Below are positions 12,001 through 21,976 of a stretch of 31,649 bases of DNA, piece by piece (position 1 is the first letter of the stretch; the number at the start of each line of letters is the position of its first letter). Source of the stretch: Gonium pectorale (taxonomy: Eukaryota; Chlorophyta; Chlorophyceae; Chlamydomonadales; Volvocaceae). The DNA is taken from the NCBI GenBank assembly GCA_001584585.1, contig LSYV01000017.1, forward strand, positions 1,058,412 to 1,090,060, in the 5' to 3' direction. The notes under the pieces were generated by a model. That model saw nothing but the letters and a program-made list of their open reading frames with translations. It ran no database searches and had not been told where the DNA came from. Both the position numbers and the translations under genes were made by a program.

Positions 12001-13403
12001 TGCCCCTTGAAGCCTCGCGGCACCACTACCGGTGTCTGGTCGGCCCAGCTTTACCTGACCCACCTACGCGGCTGCCGGCCGAAGCGCAGACCTTAACCCA
12101 GACCACTCCCGGCTCCGATTCGACACGCCTCCCCGCTTGCCCCGCCTCCTCCGCCCGATGCCAGCCCCACCCCCACCTGGTCCACGTACGCGGCCGTCCG
12201 GCGCACGTTCAACTCGTCCAGCGCGTGGCCGTTGTAGCGCACCTCACCGCTCAGCTGTGCATTGGGTCGGGCGCGAGGGAGGGGAGCGGCAGGGTGCGCC
12301 GGGGGCCCGGGACAAGGGGGGGAGCGGCAAGTGCCGGAGCCGGTCGCTTGCATGGGGTCAGCTCAGCAAGGCCTGTCGGCGGTGGCCACGGGCAGCTGTG
12401 CACATGCCCGGGGGCGCCGCACATCGCGCCAGGTCGCCGTCCCGCCTGGCCTCGCAACCCCACACCCCATCCCAGTGCGCATACTGCTCCTGACCCCTTT
12501 GCCCTCACGCCCCGCGCATTCGGTCCCCCGCCCGTCGCCCCGCGCAGTATGGCCCACCTTTCCGTGCGCGGGTATGAGCCGGCCGGTGATGGCGCGCATG
12601 AAGGTGGACTTGCCGCACGAGGGCGGACCCAGCAGCAGCGTCAGGCGGCCCGGAACCAGGCGGCCCTGGAGGCCGTTCAGGATGGTCAGCGGCCGCGACT
12701 CTCGCGCGCGATGGATACCCAAAAGGCGCTGCGGGCACGTTAAGCAAAGAGCATTACAGATGAGACAGGCGACAGGCTGGCGGAAAGCAAATCTCGTCCT
12801 CTGTAGCAGCACAGCACAAGGCCGGCAAGGAGGAACATGAGCGTATGCAAGGGGTTGATTGCGCCATCGCTGCGCCCGGCAGGCCAGCTAGCTCACCGTC
12901 CACTGCCACTCGCTCGGAGGTGCCGTACCTCTACGGCCATTATGGGTACGCTTGAGACTGTGGGCACGGATGCGGCGCCGATGAGGGCCTCCGTGTCGAC
13001 TCGCAGGTTGCGGTACTCGACCGTCACGCTGGGGACGGTCACGCCGGCCTGAAGGGAGATTTGTCGGAAGTGGCTGGAATATCGGATTCCAGCCCAGGTA
13101 GCAACTCCGTCATACCGGCACAGCCTGCAATCCATGATATCCATGCCGTACCTCTTGGAGGCGCTTGCCGAGGCGAGTTAAGAACGTGTCGTCTGCGTCG
13201 GCATGCTCCAGCAGCTTGGCGGCCAGCTCCCTCCGCCGCTCCAGCGTAAGGGGCCCACGCGTCCCCTCCAACTCCGAGCTCAGGGCGGCAAGAAGGGCCT
13301 CGGCATCTGGGGGCTTTGAAACCGTCGACGGTTTCGGGGGTTGCTGGGGCTCGTGCACCTCCGGCCCGCCGGCCACCGCCTCGCCGAGCGGTCGACCTGG
13401 CAT
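6..13403 (-). CDS. Full-size PDR-type ABCG transporter (3' end outside window)
   Basis: ATP-driven exporter of the pleiotropic drug resistance class (full-size ABCG), expected in the plasma membrane; substrate not inferable. Spliced model: 1344 codons, order NBD1-TMD1-NBD2 with TMD2 beyond the left edge. N-terminal PDR region is residues 1-124. NBD1: Walker [10 protein letters not shown] (~158-166), signature [15 protein letters not shown] (~362-376), Walker [14 protein letters not shown] (~381-393), and SLLQP at the H-loop, where plant PDR NBD1 also lacks His. TMD1 (~600-887) contains [10 protein letters not shown] followed by LVVNE, a typical PDR block. NBD2: Walker A GGSGAGKTT (~1071-1079), [23 protein letters not shown] (positions 1434-1502, signature), Walker [14 protein letters not shown]-loop TIHQPS. 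Start: first in-frame ATG of exon 1 at 13403; no ATG lies further upstream in that frame. Family and order are seen directly; exon ends are inferred from GT/AG sites and unbroken phase. A complete protein would need roughly 280-300 more residues. Confidence 0.95.
2187..2223. repeat. (CACC)n microsatellite at an intron donor
   Basis: About nine CACC units. On the transporter sense strand this is GTGG/GGGT repeated, and its first GT (2223-2222) is the donor of exon 26. Four or more GGG runs with single-T loops form one of the strongest known G-quadruplex patterns. Confidence 0.9.
7209..7259. repeat. CA-rich (ACACAT)n microsatellite at an intron donor
   Basis: A run of C followed by ACACAT-type units. 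On the sense strand it reads GTGTGTGTAATGTGTGTATG and its first GT (7259-7258) is the donor after exon 15 of the transporter. Confidence 0.85.
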
Positions 13404-13479
13404 GTCGACGGAGACAGGGACAACTACGTTACCTCTAATGGTGGGCAAGACGGAGTTTAACTGCCTTAGAAAGATGCGG

Positions 13480-13512
13480 CTACTGTGGGCTCGGAACGGC
13501 AAGCTTAACCAT
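13480..13512 (-). promoter_or_regulatory. Candidate 10-codon upstream ORF before the transporter
   Basis: An ATG in strong context (G at -3, G at +4) opens a 10-codon ORF ending in TAG, 77 nt before the proposed transporter ATG at 13403. It lies in another frame. If transcription starts upstream of 13512 it could lower translation of the main ORF; if it starts a few bases downstream the uORF is skipped. It has no usable donor that would join it to the main frame. Confidence 0.35.
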
Positions 13513-13540
13513 GGCGCCGTGAGCGGAGCGACTCGATTTT

Positions 13541-13550
13541 GATATAAACA
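13541..13550 (-). promoter_or_regulatory. TATA-like element of the ABCG gene
   Basis: Read on the minus strand the sequence is TGTTTATATC, in a locally AT-rich patch about 140 nt upstream of the proposed start codon. Usual TATA spacing would put the transcription start near 13510-13520. The location is inferred from sequence only. Confidence 0.4.
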
Positions 13551-15299
13551 GAAACAGACTGCGGACTTCTACGTTTAGAGCTGTATTACGTTGCATAAGT
13601 TATGGCCAGGATTACCGCCCGACGCCCGAGCCTTACGAATTCTAGGCCGGAGCTTACGCCGGCACCGCGATTATTGAGCGTTTGGGACCTTATGCAAATG
13701 TTGAAGGCCTTATTTTATGCGTTTCCAGTGGTGAACAGCGGGACTCACACCCCACTGATGCATGCCGTCCGAACGATGACAGTAAAGCGATTTTTTATTG
13801 GCTTAAATTTCAGCGTGAGAAGTTATGTCATGGAAAGAAAGCGAAAGAAACGCGCCACTCCACATGGGATCTTTGGCCCACCAGGCAGCCCACGTGCAAC
13901 GTTCCTGCTCATCCACTGCAGTTTCAGTGGTAAACTCTTAACCACTGACATTATAATACTGGCTGCATATCATTATCGCACTTCTCATCGTTTGGTCCCG
14001 CTGGTCAGCGGGCGTGCAGTCCTCTTCATGAGGCGGACGACGCTGGTTGGAAGGCACTCTCTGTAGAAAAGCCCTGGGGCGCATTCATCTCCCGACCGTT
14101 GAAACAGGTTGCGCGCTGAGGGTGGAAAGGAGGGGCCAGGGCTCCCGGTGTTCGGGACCCCCGGTGTTTGCCCGATGCCGCACCTCCAGGTGGTCCGTCG
14201 GCACCCGTCATCCGGGGGCTTCGATCTGCTGCCTGAAACGCACCAGTAGGTCGCGTCAAGCACAGTTGGAGCTGCGCGCCGGCTGAAACAACAGTACTCT
14301 CAGGTACCGGTATCAGCCTAAAAGCCCGCTGACGGGCGCTGGCTCAAAGAACGACAGTAGAAACCGCCATCCAAAGTTGTATCTACCATTATCTACAATA
14401 TGGCAAGCACAGGCAGATCAAAGCACATGGAGCCTCCCCTCGTCATCCTGCCACACCGCATCGCCGCCTTTGACGCCCTCCCCGTGGCCCTCCCCGAGTC
14501 CCCGTACATGAATGACCCTGTATGACTGCTTGATGTGTGCTGGCGTCGCTGCCACACTCATCATTTATGATGGTGCTTCCGCACTGGGGCCCGCAGCGCC
14601 CACAGACTCTACCCTGTCAGCGATTACGAGTGAGCGGTACCCACACACTGGCGCAAACTCCTCTTTATCTGCCTGATTGACAAGGGCATCCACCATATGG
14701 TAGAGGGGGCCGGGGACATGAGGAGCGCCGGTGATATCCCCGGGCGCCTTTTCAAGGGAGACATGGGAGACAGTACGGCGCTGGTGGCATGTGCTGAACC
14801 AAGTGTCTCTAAGCCGAATCACAAACCAACACGTCCCACGGCGCGGCAGTGTATTTAAGTGCACGTTGCCTCCCATGTGTGTCTGGCGTGCCAGGGTGTG
14901 TGGAGGGTGGTTGGGTATGGTATAGATTATGCTCGGCGCAGGGCAGAGGCGGAGTTGCAGGGTGCAGGATATGGAGCTGTACATGATATGGCGTTAATCC
15001 TTAATGTGGAAGGTGCTGTCCCTGGGCTGCCCAAGCGTCCGGTGAAGCCGGCTTTCTTAACGAAAGCAAACTCGGTGGTGTGCTAGCTCTACCAGGATGT
15101 CAAAGCTCGATCAAGCAAAAGGGAATTGTAAGGTCCCACGTCCACGTGCACGATCGCTGTGACCGTTAGAACGAGCTTTTGAAGCTACAACGCTGCTTCG
15201 CCCCGGTCATTCACTCACTTCGTTCGCTGCACTCACGAGCCCACTTCGCGCCTCGTAATTCCCTCGCGGTCGACCCTCAACAACTCTCTGAAAGTAGTC
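13551..15299. other. Divergent intergenic region between ABCG and GLYR1
   Basis: About 1.75 kb between two divergently transcribed genes, more AT-rich than the exons, particularly 13600-14000. No conserved coding motif, RNA gene or intact transposon was recognised. It holds a small G/C-third-position-biased ORF (14400-14525), a perfect 5-bp stem with a 4-nt loop at 14326-14339 (GCCCG-CTGA-CGGGC) and a TATTTAA-like element near 14851-14857. The last 100-200 bp before 15300 should contain the GLYR1 5' UTR. Confidence 0.6.
14400..14525 (+). CDS. Small hypothetical ORF, 41 aa, doubtful
   Basis: ATG at 14400 to TGA at 14523-14525. From about codon 10 the third positions are mostly G or C (for example LVILPHRIAAFDALPVALPE), like real exons here and unlike the AT-richer flanks. 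The product is not recognised. It could be a short gene, one exon of an unmodelled gene, a remnant of an inserted coding fragment, or chance. No splice partner was found. Confidence 0.2.
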   Translation: MASTGRSKHMEPPLVILPHRIAAFDALPVALPESPYMNDPV

Positions 15300-16475
15300 A
15301 TGGGCGACGGCGCCAAGCTCAGCGTTGGTTTCCTGGGTCTGGGCATCATGGGCGAGGCCATGGCGCGGAACTTGCTCAAGAGCGGCCTTTTCGCGTCGGT
15401 GACCGTGTGGAATCGCACGCTCAGCAAGTGCCAGGCGCTGGTCGGCGAGGGAGCCAAGTCCGCTGAGACGCCCGCGGCAGTTGTGGGCTCGTGCGATGTT
15501 ACCTTCGCCATGCTGGCAGATCCGGACGCTGCTCTGGCAGCCGTGTTCGGCGACAATGGAGTCCTCGCGGGCATCACCCCCGGGAAGGGGTGAGTGCCAC
15601 GTTCTCTAGTCAACCCCTATTCTACCCCATGGCTCTGTCATCTCAGTTTGTCATACCACTGGGGAGTTCACGCGCAGGTACGTGGACATGTCCACGGTCG
15701 ATGAAGCGACATCTACCCGGATTGGCGAGGCCGTGACCGCGAAGGGCGGCAAGTTCGTGGAGGGCCCCGTGTCGGGAAGCAAGAAGCCTGCCATCGACGG
15801 CCAGCTCATCATTATGGGCGCTGGTGACAAGGAGCTGTACGACCTGGTGCAGGTACGGCTAGGGTACCGCGTGCCTCAGAAGACGGGACCCCTTACTCAT
15901 CGCCTCGTTCTTCAACGATCCGTATTTCGTGACCTTGCCGGGCACAATATCCCATCCTCATCACTGGAAGGGACTCCTCCTGCCAATCTTCATTCCCGGG
16001 TGCGTTCATACATATCCCTCACCGGGCCTTCCCGCATACTCACCCGCAGCCCGCCTTCGACGTGATGGGCAAGAAGTCCTTCTACCTGGGTTCCACCGGC
16101 GCCGCGGCGCGCATGAAGCTGGTTGTCAACATGGTTATGGGCGCCATGATGGGCGCCTTCTGCGAGGGCATGGCGCTCGCGGACAAGGCCGGCCTCGAGC
16201 AATCGGCTCTTTTGGAGATCCTGGGCCTCGGCGCCATGGCCAACCCCATGTTTGCGCTCAAGGGCCCCGCCATCATGGCGCGGAACTACCCACCGGCCTT
16301 CCCGCTGAAGCACCAGCAGAAGGACCTGCGCCTGGCGCTGGCGCTGGGCGATTCGCTGGGCCAGCCGCTGCCGGTGGCTGCAGCGGCAAACGAGGTGTAC
16401 AAGGCGGCGCGCGGCGCGGGCAAGGGCGACGAGGACTTTGCGGCCGTGTACGAGGCGACCGTCAACAAGAAGTAA
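15300..16475 (+). CDS. GLYR1: Glyoxylate/succinic semialdehyde reductase (beta-hydroxyacid dehydrogenase family)
   Basis: NADPH-dependent reductase turning glyoxylate into glycolate and succinic semialdehyde into 4-hydroxybutyrate, detoxifying photorespiratory and GABA-shunt aldehydes. Exons 15300-15589, 15678-15852 and 16050-16475 join in phase to 296 aa; Arabidopsis GLYR1 is about 290. The Rossmann motif GFLGLGIMGEAM is near residues 10-21. VWNRTLSKC follows, whose NRT after the second strand fits NADPH preference. The substrate motif EGPVSGSKKPA is in exon 2. The catalytic lysine is Lys178 in ARMKLVVNMVMG, with Asn182 four residues on. KHQQKDLRLALALGD near the C-terminus is also characteristic. 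The short N-terminus before the Rossmann fold shows no transit peptide, so a cytosolic enzyme is inferred. The protein ends VNKK rather than with a peroxisomal tripeptide. The start is the only ATG before the Rossmann motif in this frame. 3-hydroxyisobutyrate dehydrogenase is the close alternative, but the motif set matches GLYR1 better. Confidence 0.95.
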
Positions 16476-17036
16476 AGGAAACGGAGTGCACCGGAGTCGG
16501 TTTGGGCAGGTCCGCCGTCGCACATGTCAGCCGCCACACAACCTTGTCGGTTAGCTTATCCACAATCCACCCGGGTTGAAGCTTAGTTGGGGTCCGGGGT
16601 CTCCCCAAGTTGGGGCTGAAGCCTGGGGCTTGTGGCAGTGGAATTGACCAGGGCGCGAGCACATCATACGTGTGCCAGGGAGGGTTAGTGTAGCCATGCT
16701 GACGATGGGCATGTGCTCCCATCGGGCAGTCTGGACCTGTGCGCGCGTTGCGCGGAACTCATATCGTTGTGCCAAAGCGGCAGTGAGAGCAGTGCATGGA
16801 GAGGGAGGGAGCATCGGCACGAGCCGAAATGCACAGTATCCTTGCTTAGCGGGGGAGCGAAGGTATGAGCTCGGGCATGAGCCTATGCGAGTGTGCAGGT
16901 GCAGCCGTGAATGAGATTTGCGCGGGAGAAGCGGTCAGTTGCGAGCAGAGGGGGTGGCTTACGTGTTTAGGGTGTATGCCGCAGAGGTACGACACTGGGG
17001 CATGCATGCTAGAGCACGAGGGGCAGTTTGGTAGTT

Positions 17037-17058
17037 GCTGAATGTCTGCTGAATGTCT
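17037..17058. repeat. 11-bp tandem duplication
   Basis: GCTGAATGTCT is present twice back to back in the intergenic region after GLYR1. Probably replication slippage; no function is implied. Confidence 0.7.
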
Positions 17059-17997
17059 ACCTCGAAGAGTTTGGAAGATGTGCAGTAGTCCCTGGGACTA
17101 GCCAGGACGGGCTCCGTGCCTGGTCGGAACGAGTCGATGCAACCGGAAGTCGAGCCAGATTGAGCGGAGGAGGGAGGGAGCGTTTTCTTCATCTGACGCG
17201 GGAGCCAGCAGGTATAAGCGGCCGGATGTTGAGGGGCGATGCCGAGTGGAGCTGCGTGACTGCGTCTATACACGAGCACAGCGCGTGGATAATTATTTTC
17301 GGGAGCGAACAGTTTGTCACCCTGAAGAGCATGTCAAGGACCCGCGTTCTGTGAACTGGGACGTGCTTGATGATGCCCGTACCGGTTTGGTGCTGACCCA
17401 CGGGTCTGGCAGGTCTCATAAAGCTGAGTACTGGCTTTGGGATGAACACTTTGCTACCACTTGATTGCGGACAATGGTTAAACTCAAGACCCATATACCG
17501 ATGCAATTGCAGTAGCTGCTTGGAGCGTTGGAGGGACGAGTGGCCAGCGCTGCGTTTTTTTTCCAAGAGATACGTACACGGCTGACCTTCGGTTGAACAG
17601 AGACTACAGCGGGTCCACACTCCTCTCGCTCTTTCACAGCTTTCACGCGGTCAACTCGTTGGGCGCCAGAGACCAGCGTGGCAGCGTCGTTAGCTTCTGC
17701 ATGCCGCCATGTCAACATGCCCCTGACCGCTGCCGGCCACATCGCCTCCTGACTCCATGTTTTCTTTTATCATTGTATACAGCCGGGTGGGCGGGCTGGG
17801 CGCACGACGGTCTAGTAACCGCTGAGCGCCGTCGGGCCGGTGACCGCGACAACAACAACACCGCAGCTCAACTTGGACAAGTAACGGTCCACCAGGTGAG
17901 GTTCGACAAATCGGGTAAGCTGGTTGGCCGGTCCTTTGGGGGGCCGGGACGAACGTCACATGTCTTGCTCTGTACCCGCCCACCCTACCGGAAACGT

Positions 17998-18013
17998 CGC
18001 GCCTTCGGGCGTG
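17998..18013. other. Small hairpin with TTCG tetraloop
   Basis: CGCGCC-TTCG-GGCGTG can form a six-pair stem, one pair being G-U in RNA, closed by C(UUCG)G, a very stable tetraloop. It lies in the region between the GLYR1 and R-SNARE 3' ends. It could be a transcript structure or chance. Confidence 0.4.
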
Positions 18014-18627
18014 TATAACCGTAGAGGCGGGCTCCCTTTCTGTGCAGGTTTCTCTTTTCTTAGCCAGTGACGTAACAAAGAAGTTTTGTGGGAACGGACC
18101 AGAGGTCAGCACACACGCCTTGTGACGTCTTATCGAAATAACGCTGCATCTCCAACTTGCATGCGTGTCAGGGCACGGTATACCTGCGGCGCAGATGAGC
18201 AATCGTCCGCTATCTAGCAAACGCCATTACTCCCATCACTTGCAATCCGGACTATGACAGCGCACAGCTCGGCGCACAAGCGCCTGCAGAGAAGACCAAC
18301 CGCATACACAGCAGGCATGCAAAACCGGCAACACAAAGGAACAGTTCAAGGCACGCTGGTGCCAACAGCGCAATTCACCAGTACCGGTATCGTTATCCAG
18401 CAGCGATAGGATTGAGTTTGCCCGCATGAAGCCGTTCAGTTGGTACTAAGGCATGACAGTACGCCGCACTATCGTTATTCCGCTAACCGGCAGGAGTGCA
18501 AACAGGTACAAGGTGAATGCCTTCCAGCTTGCTCTGCGTGACAGACTTCGCCGCAACACCACGAATGCCGAACCCCTGTACCCCGCCACTTCCTGACAGA
18601 CATGCGCGTCCTGGTGCGCGTCGTTCT

Positions 18628-18632
18628 TTACA
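18628..18632 (-). terminator. TGTAA poly(A) signal of minus-strand R-SNARE
   Basis: TGTAA on the minus strand, 267 nt past the stop codon of the minus-strand R-SNARE. TGTAA is the usual poly(A) signal of Chlamydomonas/volvocine genes, so cleavage some 10-20 nt further on is predicted. Confidence 0.5.
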
Positions 18633-18898
18633 AGCCGGCCACGGCACATAGATTTATTCGCCAAGCTGTATGCTAAACTGCAAACTTCAGCCCGTTCTGA
18701 GGTCCAGGAGCTGCAACTCACCCGGACGCCCACAAGTCAGGACCGCTGGCGAGTGACTGTTCGTGCGGACTGCCTGCCGGGAAGATGTAGCTGCGGTGCT
18801 TTGGGGCTGCCTGCGGCGCAGCCCCGCCGTCGCATCCTCCAACGCGACGCGTGTGTCCCCGCTGCTACGAGGGACGGGAGGCCGTCAGCCGACAGCTG

Positions 18899-21595
18899 TC
18901 AGCCGTGCTTGAGGCAATTGCCTCCTGAGAAGCACACTAGCAGGAAGATGATGAGGCCGAGCATGACGACGGCGAAGGCGATCAGTATGCGCATCTTGCA
19001 GCTCTGCCACCAGGCCTTGCGCCGAATTGAGCGCGCGGTGCGCACGAAGCGGTCCGCCTGCAGGGGCGGGCGGCGGGCAGCGGCGGGCGGCGGAGCCCCT
19101 CTTGTTTAGAGAGAAAAACAGAAATGCAGGACACACATGAAAGGCCGGTGTGCTTACTCACACACAGAGGAAGAAGCGGGGGTTGCGAGGATGGAGTGTG
19201 GGGTTGCGCAGTAAATGAGGGGGGATTGCCCGGGGCGGCGGGCAGGAGGCCAGGCCGGTTGGCGGCGGGGCATGCAGACAGCCCAGAGTGGCGGGCGATC
19301 AAGGAATGCTAGCCCTACCATTCCGTGCTGCCAGATCGGCAACGACACACGGCACGTCGTTGTTTGCGATCAATGCGACTTCCGGGTCCTACAAGCTTCC
19401 AGCCCCTTGCCTGACTGCGCCAACGTCTTGATGCCATACGCTCGCTTCTTGAGCCCTTCCTCTGCTTGGCTCCGCGAACACTATCCCGTCCTTACTCCAC
19501 CACCACCTACTTACCCAGACCCCGGCTTCCCTTCGCTCGCATCCCTACCCTACCTCCCTCCACCTCTGCCCTTGCACCCAGCAACTTGGCCTTCACGCCT
19601 GCGTACCCGAAACAGCTTCCAGCGCGAAGCACCCTCACCTCGAACTGCAGTACCTCCGTCTTCGCATCCAGCGCCTCGATGCGCTCCGTCTGCGCCACCA
19701 CTCGCCCGATGTTCTCCACCATGATGTCCTTGACCTCGTTTACCTGGGCGGCGGCAGGGAAGCCGACAGGGGCAATCACAGGGGAGCTTAACACAGAGGG
19801 TACCGTTGGAGGAGGCGTGGTGACGGGTGAGGGTTGAATTGGAGCACGAGTGGTGCAGACCACGAGGAGGAGGGAGGCGAATCAGAGCGGAAGCGGGAGG
19901 TAGGGAGTGGCCCCGGAGGGAAGGGGAGATGGCTTGATTTCGATGCGGCCTACCACAATGTCCTTGCATATACTGCAGGCGGGCAGAGCTGCGGGAGGCC
20001 GCGACCGCCTTTGCTCCCGCCCCGGCGCCAATCATTCCATCTGCCCAGGTGCCCAATGCCCAAGCCCCGCCCTTGTCATGCACTTTCTCTGCGTATTCAC
20101 TTACCCGCGAATGTACGGCGGCAGTACGAGTGAACTCCGCGGGGTTCTGCATTGCCTGCTCCATCAAGAAGCGTAGTTGCTTGCTGCGGTGGGGCAGAAT
20201 GGGCAGACAAGCACATTACGTGGCAACGGCGTGGGCAGTCGAGACAGGCGGCAGCTGTTCAGCGGTGGGGTCAACTGTAGTTCGACCCAACGGCGAGCGA
20301 CTGCGGCGGCGGCCCAAAGGAGCAGTGTGTGGCAACCTACGTTGGTGAAGGAGCAGAGCTGCCTCGCCCGCCGTACAAAGCCCTGCTGCACACGAGCCGG
20401 ATGGCCGCGCCCTCAGCACAGGCGCGACCAAACCACTAGCCGCTTCGTCCCCTTGAACTCAGCCGCAACCTAGAGGTCACCAAAGCTTCGAAGCGCCTTC
20501 ACTGTTAACCCTGTCCTGCATCCGGCCCCGTCATGCCCGACGCACCTCCGACTCGCAACCCCGCATCTTGATTTCCCACACCCCAGTAGGTTGAACCCGC
20601 CCGCCCGTGAGCCAGCCGCGAACCGCTGCATTCAAGCCAGCGCTGACGCTGCGCGCCGCAATGCAGGCGCCAGTTTGCGGACGCCACCGCAACCCTGCCC
20701 GGGCTCGGGGCACGAAACACCAACGCACCTGAAGGCGCTGAGCGTGCCGTCCGTCGCCGTTGACGGCACCTTGCCTGCCCACCTCTCCGCAAACTCCCGC
20801 GCGACCCGATCCAGGAACGCCTCGGGGATGGCCCGGCCATAGTGCTCATCCGCAACCACCAGGTACACTGCACGGCGGGTGGCACGTAGCGGTAGGTGTA
20901 GCGGGGCAGCGGTTGGACGTCACAACTTCAAGAGGTGCTGCTGCTGCCGGGCCATCAACAAGGGACGGCCCCACAGAGCCGTTGGGGACTAAGACAGGCG
21001 AGGCATGCGTGCAGCAAGCAGCGGCGCCGCGTACGGGTTGGGGTGGGCGCGAGAGGGGTGGTCGATTAAAGGCATATAGGCCGGGTGGGCGGACGGGACA
21101 AGGCAGGTGAAGCTGCTCATGGGAGCGCAGACGACCCCGCTGCACAGCCCGACGTGTAAGCTTGAGGGGTTGGCCAAACGAAAGCACTCGTAAGTACCGG
21201 GCGTGCGCTCAGCCACAACCCATTATGTGTGGGACATTGGCGCTGCGCTTCAGCCAGAGAGAGCCGACGCAGCGAAGACGAGGCCTAGTCCAGCCCGGGC
21301 GCTGTCAGCATGGGAGGGGGAGACACCTTTCCAACGTAACCCGCCTCCTCTTTGGCGCCCTAGCCTCTCAACCCTCTGCCCTGAACGCCAAGGGCCATGT
21401 GACAGGCCACTTACGGAAGCCGCCCGTGTGCAGGAAGTTGAAGGTATGGCCATCCACCAGGAAGACCGAGCGCCCCTCGGTCTGCCCCGCCCTCACGAGA
21501 TACTCCCTTGCGACGGCCCCAAAGTTGCCTGCAACTACGGCGTAGTCCGCGAGAACTGCAAAGGCCTGTGATACACAACTATATAATAGCGGCAT
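18899..21595 (-). CDS. Longin R-SNARE-like protein (VAMP7/VAMP72 family) with Gln at the zero layer
   Basis: Tail-anchored vesicle SNARE of the longin (VAMP7) type, 220 aa, expected on endosomal or secretory vesicles. Exons 21415-21595, 20729-20867, 20105-20183, 19639-19743 and 18899-19057 are in phase, all with GT-AG introns. Order: longin domain (residues 1 to ~115, with HTFNFLHTGGF and YLVVADEHYGRAIPEAFLDRV), SNARE motif starting VNEVKDIMVENIGRV (from residue 134), basic/aromatic RRKAWWQSCKM before the membrane, one C-terminal membrane helix (~190-211) and a short tail [11 protein letters not shown]. The zero-layer residue is Gln151 (VVAQTERIE) where R-SNAREs have Arg; flanking layer residues are conserved. 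It is a divergent paralogue of the plus-strand gene next door, with identical exon lengths. No frame damage is seen, so a functional, altered protein is more likely than a pseudogene. Start: the ATG opens MPLLYS, aligned with MPLIYA of the sister. Confidence 0.92.
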
Positions 21596-21976
21596 GCCTC
21601 CGGGTCATCACGTCAAACCGGTCGTAACGCTTCTCATATTTTTGCGGGGCAGTGTCACGATGCTGTGTCGTTGTTGCGAGGCGTCGGGTGTACGTGGGGA
21701 AGCTAATGCCCAGCGTGAAGGTGTGGAGGCTTTCAGACACGTTCTTGCTTTAAGACTTGTGTTTAGTGCATGTGGGGATTTGGGAGTACACAGGCTCCAG
21801 CGCATCCAGCGCAGGTCCACGCAGCTTCTCCGTGCGGTGCCGTGCGCAGTGGCGAGTTTGAACGCGGGGGTCATTTGCAGTCAATCCTCAGACACAAATT
21901 TTTGCGTGTAGGAGCTAAATACACTACTGCGCAGCGACCTTTCAAAACTAGCACTTCAAACCCGCGCCGATCGAAA
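21596..21976. promoter_or_regulatory. Shared 381-bp upstream region of the head-to-head R-SNARE pair
   Basis: Only 381 bp separate the two start codons, so both promoters and both 5' UTRs lie here. Possible elements are an AT-rich AAAATATGAG patch toward the minus-strand gene and CTAAATACAC near 21913-21923 plus GTCAATC near 21879 toward the plus-strand gene. No conserved coding sequence is seen. Bidirectional control is inferred from arrangement only. Confidence 0.55.

Larger units (their letters stand above)
6..13403 (-). other. Exon map of the ABCG transporter (31 exons)
   Basis: Coding exons in transcript order: 13152-13403, 12929-13048, 12558-12728, 12177-12254, 11690-11752, 11229-11495, 10796-10972, 10477-10524, 9907-10046, 9544-9680, 8919-9117, 8639-8697, 8231-8418, 7738-7892, 7260-7332, 6593-6660, 6406-6485, 5677-5830, 5270-5388, 4671-4783, 4417-4530, 3934-4056, 3513-3577, 3245-3320, 2700-2886, 2224-2338, 1856-1958, 1410-1584, 736-984, 364-467, 6-65. 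The lengths add to 4032 nt and the reading phase is continuous. Introns are GT-AG except intron 27 (1585-1855), modelled as GC-AG. Least certain: the 5' end of exon 25 (acceptor at 2887-2888 chosen), the 3' end of exon 27 and the start of exon 1. The donor of exon 31 is at positions 5-4, so the gene continues past the window. Confidence 0.85.
16476..18627. other. Convergent intergenic region after GLYR1
   Basis: About 2.2 kb between the GLYR1 stop codon and the poly(A) signal of the facing R-SNARE gene. It should contain the GLYR1 3' UTR, but I found no TGTAA on the plus strand in its first kilobase. No open frame here shows a recognisable domain or exon-like codon use. Small structures seen: an 11-bp tandem duplication at 17037-17058 and a TTCG-loop hairpin at 17998-18013. 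Confidence 0.6.

Noticed and set aside
16930..17470. Overlapping 70-110 codon frames after GLYR1 as possible genes
   Set aside because: Codon use is unlike the real exons, no domain is visible, and both strands are equally open.
18899..21595. Minus-strand R-SNARE as a pseudogene because of its zero-layer change
   Set aside because: All five exons are in frame with canonical splice sites, no stops, a preserved membrane anchor and a poly(A) signal.
21608..21874. 88-codon minus-strand frame in the R-SNARE promoter gap, with a phrase that looked retroelement-like
   Set aside because: No catalytic motif, no repeats around it, and it occupies the gap needed for two promoters.
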